The position numbers and the translations under genes were made by a program. The notes beneath the pieces were generated by a model that ran no database searches, was not told the origin of the DNA, and worked only from the letters and a program-made list of their open reading frames with translations. Shown here piece after piece: positions 31,526 through 39,558 of a stretch of 64,000 nt of DNA. The first letter of the stretch is position 1, and the number at the start of each line of letters is the position of its first letter. Origin of the DNA: Bacillota bacterium (GTDB taxonomy: Bacteria; Bacillota; Clostridia; Acetivibrionales; DTU013); the NCBI GenBank assembly GCA_023411575.1, contig JAEYOP010000071.1:1-64000 (forward strand). Direction: 5' to 3'.

Positions 31526-32467
31526 ATGATAACAGGATTCATGAGGAGAATGAAAATGAAATATACTACAAAAGGCAAAGTTTTTTACCCTGACTATTAT
31601 GCGAATATGTACTTTTGTAATAATGAAACCTTTCAAAATCAAGGAGAGGTCGATTGCAGATACCAGATCATTCTCATTGAAAAGGGCTGCGGATTTCTAA
31701 AGGTTGGAGAGACCCGCAGTGTTATCTTGTCCCCTATGATTTGCTGTTTAAATGAAAAAGAGCGGGTGGAAATCGAAAAATCCGCAGATATTAAGGCAAG
31801 ATCTCTTTATTTCAGCCCGGATATCATCAATAAAAGCCTTAGCTTTGACAATATGCATGACGAGGCTGCCCAAATGGCTTTGACGGATTCTCAGGACCGC
31901 TGGTATTTGCGCCCGTTTTATTTGCGTGATTCGAAATATCCGGGGATTTTTCATGTGGAGGATTCCTTGTTGAACCGCTTATCCCGGATGCTAACCAATA
32001 TAGGAAAGGAATTGGAGCTGCAGCCGGATGATGGCTGGCCATGCAGAAGCAGGGCTTTTCTGATTGAGCTTTTAATGTTTTTATGCAGAATATACGATTG
32101 CCCAAGCGGCAATCCGATTTTCCACGTAACGGATTCATCCTGTGAGATCGACCCGGTTTTAATGTACCTGCATGCAAACTATCAAAATAAAATTACGCTG
32201 CAAAAATTGTCAAAAGATTTTCATACCAATAAGACCACATTAAATATACATTTCAAAAGGGTTACCGGTGTAACCGCCATGAATTACCTTTATAAGCTTA
32301 GAATCAGTATTGCCTGTGCTATGCTTAGGAATACGCTGCTTTCCATATCGGAAATATTGTCTATGGTGGGTTTCAAGGACGATGCCCACTTTGGAAGAAT
32401 ATTCAAGAAGCATATTCAATGTTCCCCATCCGAATACCGGGAGCGAAATTGTTGGATGCTTTATTGA
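31526..32467 (+). CDS. AraC-family transcriptional regulator
   Basis: The 313-residue protein has an N-terminal cupin-like sensing domain (residues 20-110, DCRYQIILIEKGCGFLKVG) and a C-terminal AraC double helix-turn-helix (residues 210-305) with NKITLQKLSKDFHTNKTTLN and the second-helix core ISEILSMVGFKDDAHFGRIF. Several in-frame starts exist: ATG 31526 (GAGGAT five bases upstream), and ATG 31556 (AGGAGA six bases upstream), which may be the true one. The ligand is unknown. It is followed by a secreted hydrolase-like gene, a plausible target. The coding sequence is visibly more AT-rich than dprA and topA. Confidence 0.88.
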   Translation: MITGFMRRMKMKYTTKGKVFYPDYYANMYFCNNETFQNQGEVDCRYQIILIEKGCGFLKVGETRSVILSPMICCLNEKERVEIEKSADIKARSLYFSPDIINKSLSFDNMHDEAAQMALTDSQDRWYLRPFYLRDSKYPGIFHVEDSLLNRLSRMLTNIGKELELQPDDGWPCRSRAFLIELLMFLCRIYDCPSGNPIFHVTDSSCEIDPVLMYLHANYQNKITLQKLSKDFHTNKTTLNIHFKRVTGVTAMNYLYKLRISIACAMLRNTLLSISEILSMVGFKDDAHFGRIFKKHIQCSPSEYRERNCWMLY

Positions 32468-32584
32468 CTCATGGTTCATTTCCTATTAGCTGCATATCCT
32501 TTTCCATCTGCACTATTTTCCATCGTCTGTTTTTGTTACCCTTTAGAAAAATGCCCAGACTATTTGAGATAGGAGATGACAAGT

Positions 32585-33517
32585 TTGAAAAGGATTTACA
32601 TCTTGTTTTTCGGTTTTTTATTTTTATTTTGCAATAGTATTTCCGCGTTTTCTTCCGAGCAGCAATTCATCTCATCCGAGGATGCTTATTTGAAGGATAG
32701 CGATTTGAAACAAAATGTTTATTATCAAAATGTTCCAAAAGCAAAGCTGCCTGTAGTATTTCTGGCACACAACGGAGACCATGACGGAACGGCCTGGGGC
32801 GATTTCCCCCAACAGATTGCAAATGCAGGCTTTTTTGCCGTAAATATCACTTATCGATATGAAAGCGATGTTTCATCTGCCATAGAGTATACCCTTGAGA
32901 AATATGCAGATAAAATCGACACTGAAAACGTTTCTTTTGTAGGTGGCTGTCATGGCGCACTGATGCTGTCTCAGGTTTTTACAGAAGGAAGTTCGAAGTA
33001 TACGGTGAAAAATTTTGTTATGCTCAGTCTTGCTGAAATGAATCTGGATTTTTTGACAGGGAAACACCCGCCGGTCCTTGCATACTATTCTTTAAAGGAC
33101 GAACTGGGCGAGGGGTATGCTTCCACTACCAAAATGGTTGCCGCTGATTTGCTTTCAGCCCCCAAAAAAGTAGTTGCAAATACGGATCCGGCCCATGGGG
33201 ACGGCATGGTGGTAAAAGCTGCAAACAAAGATCAGATTCGCAAGGATATTATCGAATGGCTGAGAAGTACGAACTCCAGTGTATCAAGCAGTAAATACAA
33301 GGTAGACAATACGAAAGACACGATTGCCATCGGGAAAAACAGCGTATCCGTATTGGCCTTTAAAAACAATATCAAAGGAACAAAAGGGGCTGTTTTTACT
33401 GTTTTGAAAGCAGACGGAAAAACGGCAGTAGTGAGCGGGAATATGGCAAAAGGGATGAAGCTTAAAGTGCTGGCGGCGGATAAAAAGACCTTTACGATTT
33501 ATTCTATTATCCAGTAA
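32585..33517 (+). CDS. Exported alpha/beta-hydrolase-like protein with cysteine nucleophile
   Basis: The 310-residue protein has a signal peptide (residues 1-22, KRIYILFFGFLFLF to SISA). The hydrolase-like domain has VVFLAHNGDHDGTAWGDFP near residue 57, the nucleophile elbow VGGCHGALM near 119 (cysteine where serine is usual, as in dienelactone hydrolases), an acid candidate in SLKDELGE near 171 and the histidine in DPAHGDGM. The last 75 residues (VDNTKDTIAIGKN to MAKGMKLKVLAADKKTF) resemble a small domain that I recall next to dockerins in clostridial enzymes, but no dockerin follows. The TTG at 32585 is preferred because AGGAG directly abuts the ATG at 32576. Substrate unknown. Confidence 0.75.
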   Translation: MKRIYILFFGFLFLFCNSISAFSSEQQFISSEDAYLKDSDLKQNVYYQNVPKAKLPVVFLAHNGDHDGTAWGDFPQQIANAGFFAVNITYRYESDVSSAIEYTLEKYADKIDTENVSFVGGCHGALMLSQVFTEGSSKYTVKNFVMLSLAEMNLDFLTGKHPPVLAYYSLKDELGEGYASTTKMVAADLLSAPKKVVANTDPAHGDGMVVKAANKDQIRKDIIEWLRSTNSSVSSSKYKVDNTKDTIAIGKNSVSVLAFKNNIKGTKGAVFTVLKADGKTAVVSGNMAKGMKLKVLAADKKTFTIYSIIQ

Positions 33518-33588
33518 TGCGATCCCTATAAATACAGTTTTCCAGTTTTGTTCCTTTATCGCTTTTTTAGTCCTGTTCAAATAATTTT

Positions 33589-33621
33589 GGGAAGGGGGAA
33601 TCATGAACCTCTTCCCTTTTT
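33589..33621 (+). terminator. Terminator after the hydrolase-like gene
   Basis: GGGAAG-GG pairs with CC-CTTCCC around an eight-to-ten-base loop and is followed by TTTTT. The rest of the gap 33518-33757 holds a second GC-rich hairpin near 33641-33660 and no gene. Confidence 0.75.
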
Positions 33622-33757
33622 ATAAGCATTACCGACGTCGGCCCGGCCTATCCGGCCAAAATCTGAAAATAAAGTACCAAATCGGCTAAAAAAACCTACT
33701 GTATATTCCTTTGACAAGAATGTAAAATGAAGCCAAAAAAGAGATGGGGGATTATCC

Positions 33758-34228
33758 ATGAAAAAAAGAGGATGGACCGTTTTGACAGTCCTGTTTGCCC
33801 TGTGTTCCATATTTGTGGGATGCGGCGGAAATGCAGAGGGTCCGTACAAGGACGGAGAGTACGAGGGGAAATCCGGGGCGACCACGGAGGGGTACTACGG
33901 AAAAGCAAATGTAACGGTGAAAAAGGGCAGGATCGACAAAGTGGATTTTAAAATCTACGACACCGCTGTTTTTAAATCTTTCGGCAACTCGAAGCATAAG
34001 GATGCGGACGAGCTGCTGCTGGATGAGACCTATAAGAACGAGGTATATGAAACGGCGCCAGGATACCAGGAGCAGACGGAGAATGAACTGAAGGGCATAG
34101 AAAAATATGAAGGCGAGCTGGTGGAGAAACAGGCTGTGGACGAGGTTGACGCCATTTCAGGGGCGACCTGGTCCTACGAATTGTTCCAGGAAACGTTGAA
34201 GGACACGCTGGAGCAGGCACGGAAATAA
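33758..34228 (+). CDS. FMN-binding-domain lipoprotein
   Basis: The 156-residue protein has a lipoprotein signal peptide (KKRGWTVLTVLFALCSIFVGC, lipobox FVGC with lipidated cysteine near residue 22) and one FMN_bind domain. The C-terminal DAISGAT segment matches the Dxx(S/T)GAT flavinylation motif, in which ApbE/Ftp attaches FMN to the threonine. Such small membrane-anchored flavoproteins take part in extracytoplasmic electron transfer. No ApbE, Rnf or Nqr gene lies nearby, so partners must be elsewhere. GATGGGGG precedes the ATG. It is separated from the hydrolase by a terminator. Confidence 0.88.
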   Translation: MKKRGWTVLTVLFALCSIFVGCGGNAEGPYKDGEYEGKSGATTEGYYGKANVTVKKGRIDKVDFKIYDTAVFKSFGNSKHKDADELLLDETYKNEVYETAPGYQEQTENELKGIEKYEGELVEKQAVDEVDAISGATWSYELFQETLKDTLEQARK

Positions 34229-34308
34229 CGGCGGCCTTTACCGCCGGCTCAAGCCGGGAAATAATGGCTTTTACCGCGGCGTATGGAAAAAAGGAATTTA
34301 TATTTATT

Positions 34309-34357
34309 ATTCGAACAAGGGCGAATACGAATTTTCGGATTCGAACAAGGGCAAATA
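34309..34357. repeat. Short direct repeat (19-base unit, two copies)
   Basis: The unit at 34309-34327 recurs at 34339-34357 with one base change (ATTCGAACAAGGGC then GAATA or AAATA), a 30-base period. It lies in the leader region upstream of the topA promoter. Its role is unknown. Confidence 0.7.
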
Positions 34358-34372
34358 ATAAAAAGAAACAAG

Positions 34373-34401
34373 TTGTAGATTTTATTTAAAAATGTGATAA
34401 T
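34373..34401 (+). promoter_or_regulatory. Probable promoter of topA
   Basis: TTGTAG (34373-34378), a 17-base spacer and GATAAT (34396-34401) preceded by TGT, an extended -10 motif. The topA start codon is 53 bases downstream. Confidence 0.6.
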
Positions 34402-34454
34402 ATATGATTTGTATCAAATACCTTTTTAAAGAACATGCGTTGATGGAGGATAGG

Positions 34455-36554
34455 ATGGCAAACAACCTGGTAATAGTCGAGTCTCCGGCAAAAGCGAACA
34501 CGATCGGCAAATTTCTCGGGAAGGATTACAAGATTATTGCTTCCGTAGGACATGTCAGGGATTTACCCAAAAGTCAGATCGGCGTGGATGTCGAGCATGA
34601 TTTTGAACCCAAATACATCACCATACGGGGCAAGGGAGATGTCATCAGCAAGCTGAAAAAGGAAGCGAAATCGGCGGAAAAAGTCTTCCTCGCCACCGAC
34701 CCCGACCGCGAAGGCGAAGCGATTTCCTGGCACCTTGCGAACCTGCTCAATATCAGTGAAACCGAAAAATGCAGGATCACCTTTAATGAAATAACGAAAA
34801 ACGCCGTCAAAAACGCCGTCAAGGCGCCAAGGAAGATCGATATGGATCTGGTTGACGCGCAGCAGGCCAGGAGGGTGCTGGACCGGATCGTGGGCTACAA
34901 GATCAGCCCGCTGCTGTGGCGGAAGGTCCGGAAGGGTCTGAGCGCCGGACGCGTGCAGTCCGTGGCGGCAAGGCTCATCTGCGACCGGGAGGAGGAGATC
35001 GAGAATTTTGATCCGGAAGAGTACTGGACCATTACGGCCCGGCTTTCCAGGAAAAAAGCGGGACCTTCCTTTGACGCGAAATTTTTCGGCACGGCGGACG
35101 AAAAGATCGAGCTGACCAACGAGGCCCAGGTAAAGGGCATCCTAAAGCAGCTGGAAGGAAAGAAATACATCGTCCAGAAGGTAAAAACCGGCGAAAAGAA
35201 AAAATCGCCCGCTCCGCCCTTCACCACAAGCACCATGCAGCAGGAAGCGGCCAGGAAGCTCGGCTTTCCCACGAAAAAGACCATGATGGTCGCCCAGCAG
35301 TTGTACGAAGGAATCGAGGTCAAGGGCCACGGGGCCGTGGGTCTTGTTACCTATATCCGTACCGATTCGACGAGAATCTCGACGGAAGCCCAGCACGACA
35401 CGAAAAACTACATCTCGGAAAAATACGGACAGAAGTATCTGCCCGAAGAATTCCGGGTCTACAAGAACAAATCCGCGTCCCAGGACGCCCACGAAGCCAT
35501 CCGGCCGACCTACGTGACCATGGATCCGGAAAGCGTGAGAGATTCCCTGACAAACGACCAGTACAAGCTTTACAAGCTGATCTGGTCCAGGTTTATCGCA
35601 AGCCAGATGGCGTCGGCGGTATACGACACCGTATCGGCGGACATAACGGCCGGGAATTACCTCTTTAAGGCAAACGGCTCCAAAATAAAGTTCCAGGGCT
35701 TCATCGCCGTATATACCGAAGGACGGGATGAAGAAACGGACGATGGAGAGGTTTCGATTCCCGAGCTTTCCGAAAAGGAACAGCTGGATCTGAAAAAAAT
35801 GGAGGATAAACAGCACTTTACCCAGCCGCCTCTCCGCTACACCGAAGCAACGCTGGTCAAGGTGCTGGAAGAGAAAGGAATCGGCAGGCCGAGCACCTAT
35901 GCCCCCATTATCACCACCATCCTTGCCAGAGGGTACGTGGAGAAGGAAAAGAAGTTCCTTCTGCCCACCGAGCTCGGAAAAATCGTAAACGACCTGATGA
36001 AGACCAATTTCCAGGATATTGTGGACGTGCAGTTTACGGCCCAGATGGAAAGGAAGCTGGACGATGTGGGCGAAGGCGCCAAAAAGTGGGTCGAGATCAT
36101 GAAGGAATTTTACGGGCCCTTCGCGGATACGCTCAAGGAAGCGGAAGACAAGATCGGCCATATCGAGATCCCGGATGAAGTAACCGATATCAAATGCGAG
36201 AAGTGCGGCCGCAACATGGTGATCAAAAGCGGCCGGTTCGGGAAATTCCTGGCGTGTCCCGGTTTCCCGGAATGCAGGAACGCGAGGCCGATCCTGGAAG
36301 AGGCCGGCGTAAGCTGTCCCAAATGCGGCGGCAAGGTGCTGTTTAAAAAGACCCGGAAGGGCAGGCGGTATCTCGGATGCGAAAACAACCCCAAATGCAG
36401 CTTTATGACATGGGATATGCCGGCCGGGGAAAACTGCCCCAAATGCGGGAACTTCCTGGTGAAGAAATATACGGGCAAGAAGCTGACGCTGAAATGCAGC
36501 AGTGAAAGCTGCGACTACACAAGGGAAAACGTGAAGGACAACGCGAAGGAATAA
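34455..36554 (+). CDS. topA: DNA topoisomerase I
   Basis: The 699-residue type IA topoisomerase relaxes negative supercoils. It starts with a TOPRIM domain (NNLVIVESPAKANTIGKFLG, then LATDPDREGEAISWHL near residue 77) and has the active-site tyrosine in VTYIRTDSTR near residue 300. Three C-terminal zinc fingers follow: CEKCGRNM...CPGFPEC, CPKCGGKV...CENNPKC and CPKCGNF...CSSESC. The start at 34455 is chosen because GGAGG is five to six bases upstream; the frame extends to 34404 without support. The 3' end of the gene runs into a 15-base tandem repeat. Confidence 0.96.
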   Translation: MANNLVIVESPAKANTIGKFLGKDYKIIASVGHVRDLPKSQIGVDVEHDFEPKYITIRGKGDVISKLKKEAKSAEKVFLATDPDREGEAISWHLANLLNISETEKCRITFNEITKNAVKNAVKAPRKIDMDLVDAQQARRVLDRIVGYKISPLLWRKVRKGLSAGRVQSVAARLICDREEEIENFDPEEYWTITARLSRKKAGPSFDAKFFGTADEKIELTNEAQVKGILKQLEGKKYIVQKVKTGEKKKSPAPPFTTSTMQQEAARKLGFPTKKTMMVAQQLYEGIEVKGHGAVGLVTYIRTDSTRISTEAQHDTKNYISEKYGQKYLPEEFRVYKNKSASQDAHEAIRPTYVTMDPESVRDSLTNDQYKLYKLIWSRFIASQMASAVYDTVSADITAGNYLFKANGSKIKFQGFIAVYTEGRDEETDDGEVSIPELSEKEQLDLKKMEDKQHFTQPPLRYTEATLVKVLEEKGIGRPSTYAPIITTILARGYVEKEKKFLLPTELGKIVNDLMKTNFQDIVDVQFTAQMERKLDDVGEGAKKWVEIMKEFYGPFADTLKEAEDKIGHIEIPDEVTDIKCEKCGRNMVIKSGRFGKFLACPGFPECRNARPILEEAGVSCPKCGGKVLFKKTRKGRRYLGCENNPKCSFMTWDMPAGENCPKCGNFLVKKYTGKKLTLKCSSESCDYTRENVKDNAKE

Positions 36555-36614
36555 GACGCGCAAGATAAGACATCAAAGAACAAGACGCGAAAGAATAACA
36601 CGCGAAAGAATAAG
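36541..36614. repeat. Degenerate 15-base tandem repeat starting in the topA stop region
   Basis: Five units close to ACGCGAAAGAATAAG occur in a row (starts 36541, 36556, 36570, 36585, 36600; the second is 14 bases). The first overlaps the last four topA codons and its stop; the last two are nearly identical. Almost every unit carries TAA or a near-stop in the topA frame. Confidence 0.85.
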
Positions 36615-36650
36615 AAACGGGGAAATCGCCCGGGGCGGGGAAGCAGAAGA

Positions 36651-37955
36651 ATGTCGGAACAGTTCGTCAATATCATAGGAGCCGGGCTTGCTGGAAGCGA
36701 AGCGGCCTGGCAGGCGGCCAAAAGAGGCGTCCGGGTGCGGCTTTTCGAAATGAAGCCGCGTCGGTTTTCTCCGGCGCATCACCTGGAAGCCTTTGCGGAA
36801 CTGGTGTGCAGCAACTCGCTCCGGTCGGACCGGCTGGAAAACGCCGTCGGCCTGCTCAAGGAGGAAATGCGACAGTTGGATTCCCTCATCCTGCGCTGCG
36901 CCGACGCTACGAGGCTGCCCGCGGGAGGAGCCCTTGCCGTCGACCGGCTGGGCTTTTCCGAAATGGTCACGGACGAATTGACCGGCCATCCCAATATCAC
37001 CGTTATAAGGGAAGAGGTCTCGAAGCTTCCCGGGGATGGCGTGACGATCATCGCAACGGGCCCCCTCACCTCTGACGCTCTGTCGGAGTGCATAGCGGAG
37101 CTGACCGGCAGGGAATCCCTCTATTTTTATGACGCCGCCGCGCCGATCGTAACCTGTGAATCCATCGATATGGAGGTAGCCTTCCGCGCATCCCGTTACG
37201 GGAAGGGGTCGGACGACTACATCAACTGTCCGATGAGCCGGGAACAGTACGACCGGTTTCAAAACGAGCTCATCCATGCGGAAGTGGTGCCCCTCAAGGT
37301 TTTTGAAAAGGAGATTCTTTTCAGCGGCTGCATGCCGGTTGAAAGCATGGCTTCCAAAGGCTACGATACTCTGCGGTTCGGGCCGCTGAAGCCCGTCGGC
37401 CTGCCGGACCCGCGCACCGGGGAGGAGCCCTACGCCGTGGTCCAGCTGAGGCAGGACAACAAGGAAGGGACCTTGTACAATATCGTCGGTTTTCAGACCC
37501 ATTTGCGCTGGCCGGAGCAGAAAAGGGTGTTCAGCCTGATCCCGGGGCTTGAGAACGCGGAATTCGCCCGTTACGGCGTCATGCACAGGAATACGTATAT
37601 TCATTCTCCCGGTCTGCTGGATGCAACCTACCGGATGAAATCCAGACCGGAACTCTATTTTGCCGGGCAGATCACCGGGGTCGAGGGCTATATTGAATCG
37701 GCCGCGTCAGGCCTGGTTGCCGGGATCAATGCGGCGCTGGCCATCCTTGGCAGGCCGGACTGCGTCTTTTCGCCCGAAACGGCCATCGGTTCCCTGGCCG
37801 CCTATGTTTCCGGAAACGCGGTCGGCAGGTTCCAGCCCATGAACGCAAGCTTCGGCCTGATAAAACCGCCTGCCGGAAAGTTCAGGAAGAAGCAGGAAAA
37901 ATATCTTGCCATCGCGGAAAACGCTCTGTCCCAAATAAAGAATGCGGGCGTTTGA
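36651..37955 (+). CDS. trmFO: tRNA (uracil-54-C5) methyltransferase TrmFO
   Basis: The 434-residue folate- and FAD-dependent enzyme makes ribothymidine at position 54 of tRNAs. It begins with the dinucleotide-binding loop VNIIGAGLAGSEAAWQAAKR, has the conserved AELVCSNSLRSD near residue 48, GCMPVESMASKGYDTLRFGP near 225 and GQITGVEGYIESAASGLVAG near 342. Length matches the family. GGGGAAG lies upstream. Order topA-trmFO is as in Bacillus, but codV, clpQ, clpY and codY do not follow; flgB comes next. Confidence 0.95.
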   Translation: MSEQFVNIIGAGLAGSEAAWQAAKRGVRVRLFEMKPRRFSPAHHLEAFAELVCSNSLRSDRLENAVGLLKEEMRQLDSLILRCADATRLPAGGALAVDRLGFSEMVTDELTGHPNITVIREEVSKLPGDGVTIIATGPLTSDALSECIAELTGRESLYFYDAAAPIVTCESIDMEVAFRASRYGKGSDDYINCPMSREQYDRFQNELIHAEVVPLKVFEKEILFSGCMPVESMASKGYDTLRFGPLKPVGLPDPRTGEEPYAVVQLRQDNKEGTLYNIVGFQTHLRWPEQKRVFSLIPGLENAEFARYGVMHRNTYIHSPGLLDATYRMKSRPELYFAGQITGVEGYIESAASGLVAGINAALAILGRPDCVFSPETAIGSLAAYVSGNAVGRFQPMNASFGLIKPPAGKFRKKQEKYLAIAENALSQIKNAGV

Positions 37956-38006
37956 CGGCTTATTTCCCTTCTAAAATCCAAAATCGGTCAAAAATCCCAC
38001 AATATC

Positions 38007-38036
38007 TTGTCGGAAAGCATAAGAATGACACATTAT
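38007..38036 (+). promoter_or_regulatory. Tentative promoter of the flagellar operon
   Basis: TTGTCG (38007-38012), an 18-base spacer and CATTAT (38031-38036). A sigma-D-like pair, TAAA near 38127 and GCCGAAAT near 38148, is also present but with a 17-base spacer instead of about 15. The gap 37956-38203 contains no gene, so the operon promoter should lie here; neither candidate is strong. Confidence 0.3.
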
Positions 38037-38203
38037 ATAGTTGTATTTGTCCTGCCAATGTGTTAAAATCATTGTATCTATATGGAATATTATGTATGCG
38101 TGCTTTACCGGTATCCAAACTTTTCATAAAGGATATCGCCGTGTTATGCCGAAATAGATATGAATGGATTTTGTTGAGTTTTGGCGAAAGGAAGGCAGGC
38201 TGT

Positions 38204-38614
38204 ATGCTGGAAAAACTGACAAGCAATCTGACGCTCAGAGAAAAGGCGCTGGACGCGGCATGGACACGGAATGAAGTAATCGCGCAGAATATCGCCAACG
38301 TCGATACGCCGAATTACAAGAAAAAAACGGTCCGTTTTGAGGAATACCTGGAGGATGCCCTAGACAAGGACGGCTTCAAGGGGAATACAACGGACAAAAG
38401 GCATATCCAGATCGGGTCGGCCTCGGCAGACCAGGCAAAAGTCAAAATTACGACGGAATATTCGAATCTCAGCACACGGCTGGACGGCAACAATGTGGAC
38501 ATCGAAAGTGAAATGGCTTCTCTCGCCAAGAACGATATACGGTACAATGCGATCACCCAGAGCATCAGCGGCAGCTTTACCAAGCTGCGGTCCGTGATCA
38601 GGGAAGGAAAGTAG
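38204..38614 (+). CDS. flgB: Flagellar basal-body rod protein FlgB
   Basis: The 136-residue protein is the proximal rod component exported by the flagellar type III system. It contains NEVIAQNIANVDTPNYKKKT near residue 24, the rod/hook family N-terminal signature, and a C-terminal helix (NDIRYNAITQSISGSFTKL) that packs with other rod subunits. The start at 38204 is chosen because GAAAGGAAGG is well placed; a longer frame runs back to 37952 without match. It is the first gene of the fla/che operon, followed 35 bases later by flgC. Confidence 0.94.
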   Translation: MLEKLTSNLTLREKALDAAWTRNEVIAQNIANVDTPNYKKKTVRFEEYLEDALDKDGFKGNTTDKRHIQIGSASADQAKVKITTEYSNLSTRLDGNNVDIESEMASLAKNDIRYNAITQSISGSFTKLRSVIREGK

Positions 38615-38649
38615 CAGGAACGAAAGAAAAAGGAAGGGAAGCATAGGAT

Positions 38650-39093
38650 ATGAGTTATTTCGGCGCGCTTGACATAGGAGCTTCGGCATTAACCGCACAA
38701 AGACTGCGGATGGATACCATATCGCAGAATATAGCCAATGCCAATACTACCCGGACGGAGAACGGCACTCCCTACAGGAGAAAGCTGGTTGTATTCCAGG
38801 AGCAGCCCCAGGGCACTTCGTTTTCGGAATACCTGACCCAGAGCAGCCGGGACCGCTATATCGGCAAGGGAGTCAAGGTGGCCGCGGTCGTGGAGGACCA
38901 GAGTCCCTTCCGGAGGATTTATGATCCCGGAAATCCGGACGCCGACGCGAAGGGATACGTAGAAATGCCCAACGTGGATACCGTAACGGAAATGGTCAAT
39001 ATGATTTCGGCAACAAGGGCATACGAGGCGAACGTAACGTCGATCAATGTCACAAAAAGCATGGCGTTGAAGGCATTGGAGATTGGAAGATAA
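38650..39093 (+). CDS. flgC: Flagellar basal-body rod protein FlgC
   Basis: The 147-residue rod protein begins SYFGALDIGASALTAQRLRM and has the rod signature TISQNIANANTTRTENGTPY near residue 25. The C-terminal PNVDTVTEMVNMISATRAYEAN is the conserved helix shared by FlgC, FlgF and FlgG. It forms the proximal rod with FlgB and FliE. GAAGGGAAGC lies upstream. A six-base-pair hairpin (ACGCCG/CGGCGT) follows its stop, without a T-run. Confidence 0.95.
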   Translation: MSYFGALDIGASALTAQRLRMDTISQNIANANTTRTENGTPYRRKLVVFQEQPQGTSFSEYLTQSSRDRYIGKGVKVAAVVEDQSPFRRIYDPGNPDADAKGYVEMPNVDTVTEMVNMISATRAYEANVTSINVTKSMALKALEIGR

Positions 39094-39187
39094 TACGCCG
39101 GAAATGCGGCGTTGAAAAATTGGGATCGGCAAACAGCATGGAAGGATAGATCAGGCAGGATGCAAAGGATAAAGGGGGTAACAGGGT

Positions 39188-39502
39188 ATGGCCCTTAACC
39201 AGATTGGAACCGTCGGTTCGCTTGCACCGTCCCGTTCTCTTTTTGAAACGGCTGAAAAGCAGAATTCCGCAAGCACTGTAACGATCCCCTTTTCGGATTA
39301 CCTGAACCAGGCTTTGAACAATACCAACAGCCTGCTTCTCGATTCCGAAAAGCTGGCGGACGAATTTGCCGCCGGAAAGACCGATAACATCCACCAGGTG
39401 GCGATTGCCTCGGAAAAAGCGGATCTCGCGCTGCAGTTTACCATGCAGATCCGGAACAAGATCCTCGACGCCTATATGGAAATCATGCGCATGACGATCT
39501 GA
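39188..39502 (+). CDS. fliE: Flagellar hook-basal body protein FliE
   Basis: The 104-residue product matches FliE, the small adaptor between the MS ring and the rod. Key segments are PFSDYLNQALNNTNSLLLDSE (residues 37-57), ADEFAAGKTDNIHQVAIA, and the terminal MQIRNKILDAYMEIMRMTI that forms the conserved helix. AAAGGGGG precedes the ATG at good spacing. It sits in the invariant flgB-flgC-fliE-fliF order. Confidence 0.93.
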   Translation: MALNQIGTVGSLAPSRSLFETAEKQNSASTVTIPFSDYLNQALNNTNSLLLDSEKLADEFAAGKTDNIHQVAIASEKADLALQFTMQIRNKILDAYMEIMRMTI

Positions 39503-39558
39503 CGGGCGGCTGAAGGCAGGTTTACGAAGGAAGAATACGGTTACAGGGTGGTGGGACA

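Noticed and set aside
35142..36563. 473-codon minus-strand frame opposite topA
   Set aside because: Codon-pattern shadow of topA; no domain and no ribosome binding site.
36541..36614. CRISPR array
   Set aside because: The 15-base units are contiguous without spacers and start inside topA; no cas gene is present. No other repeat-spacer pattern was seen in the window.
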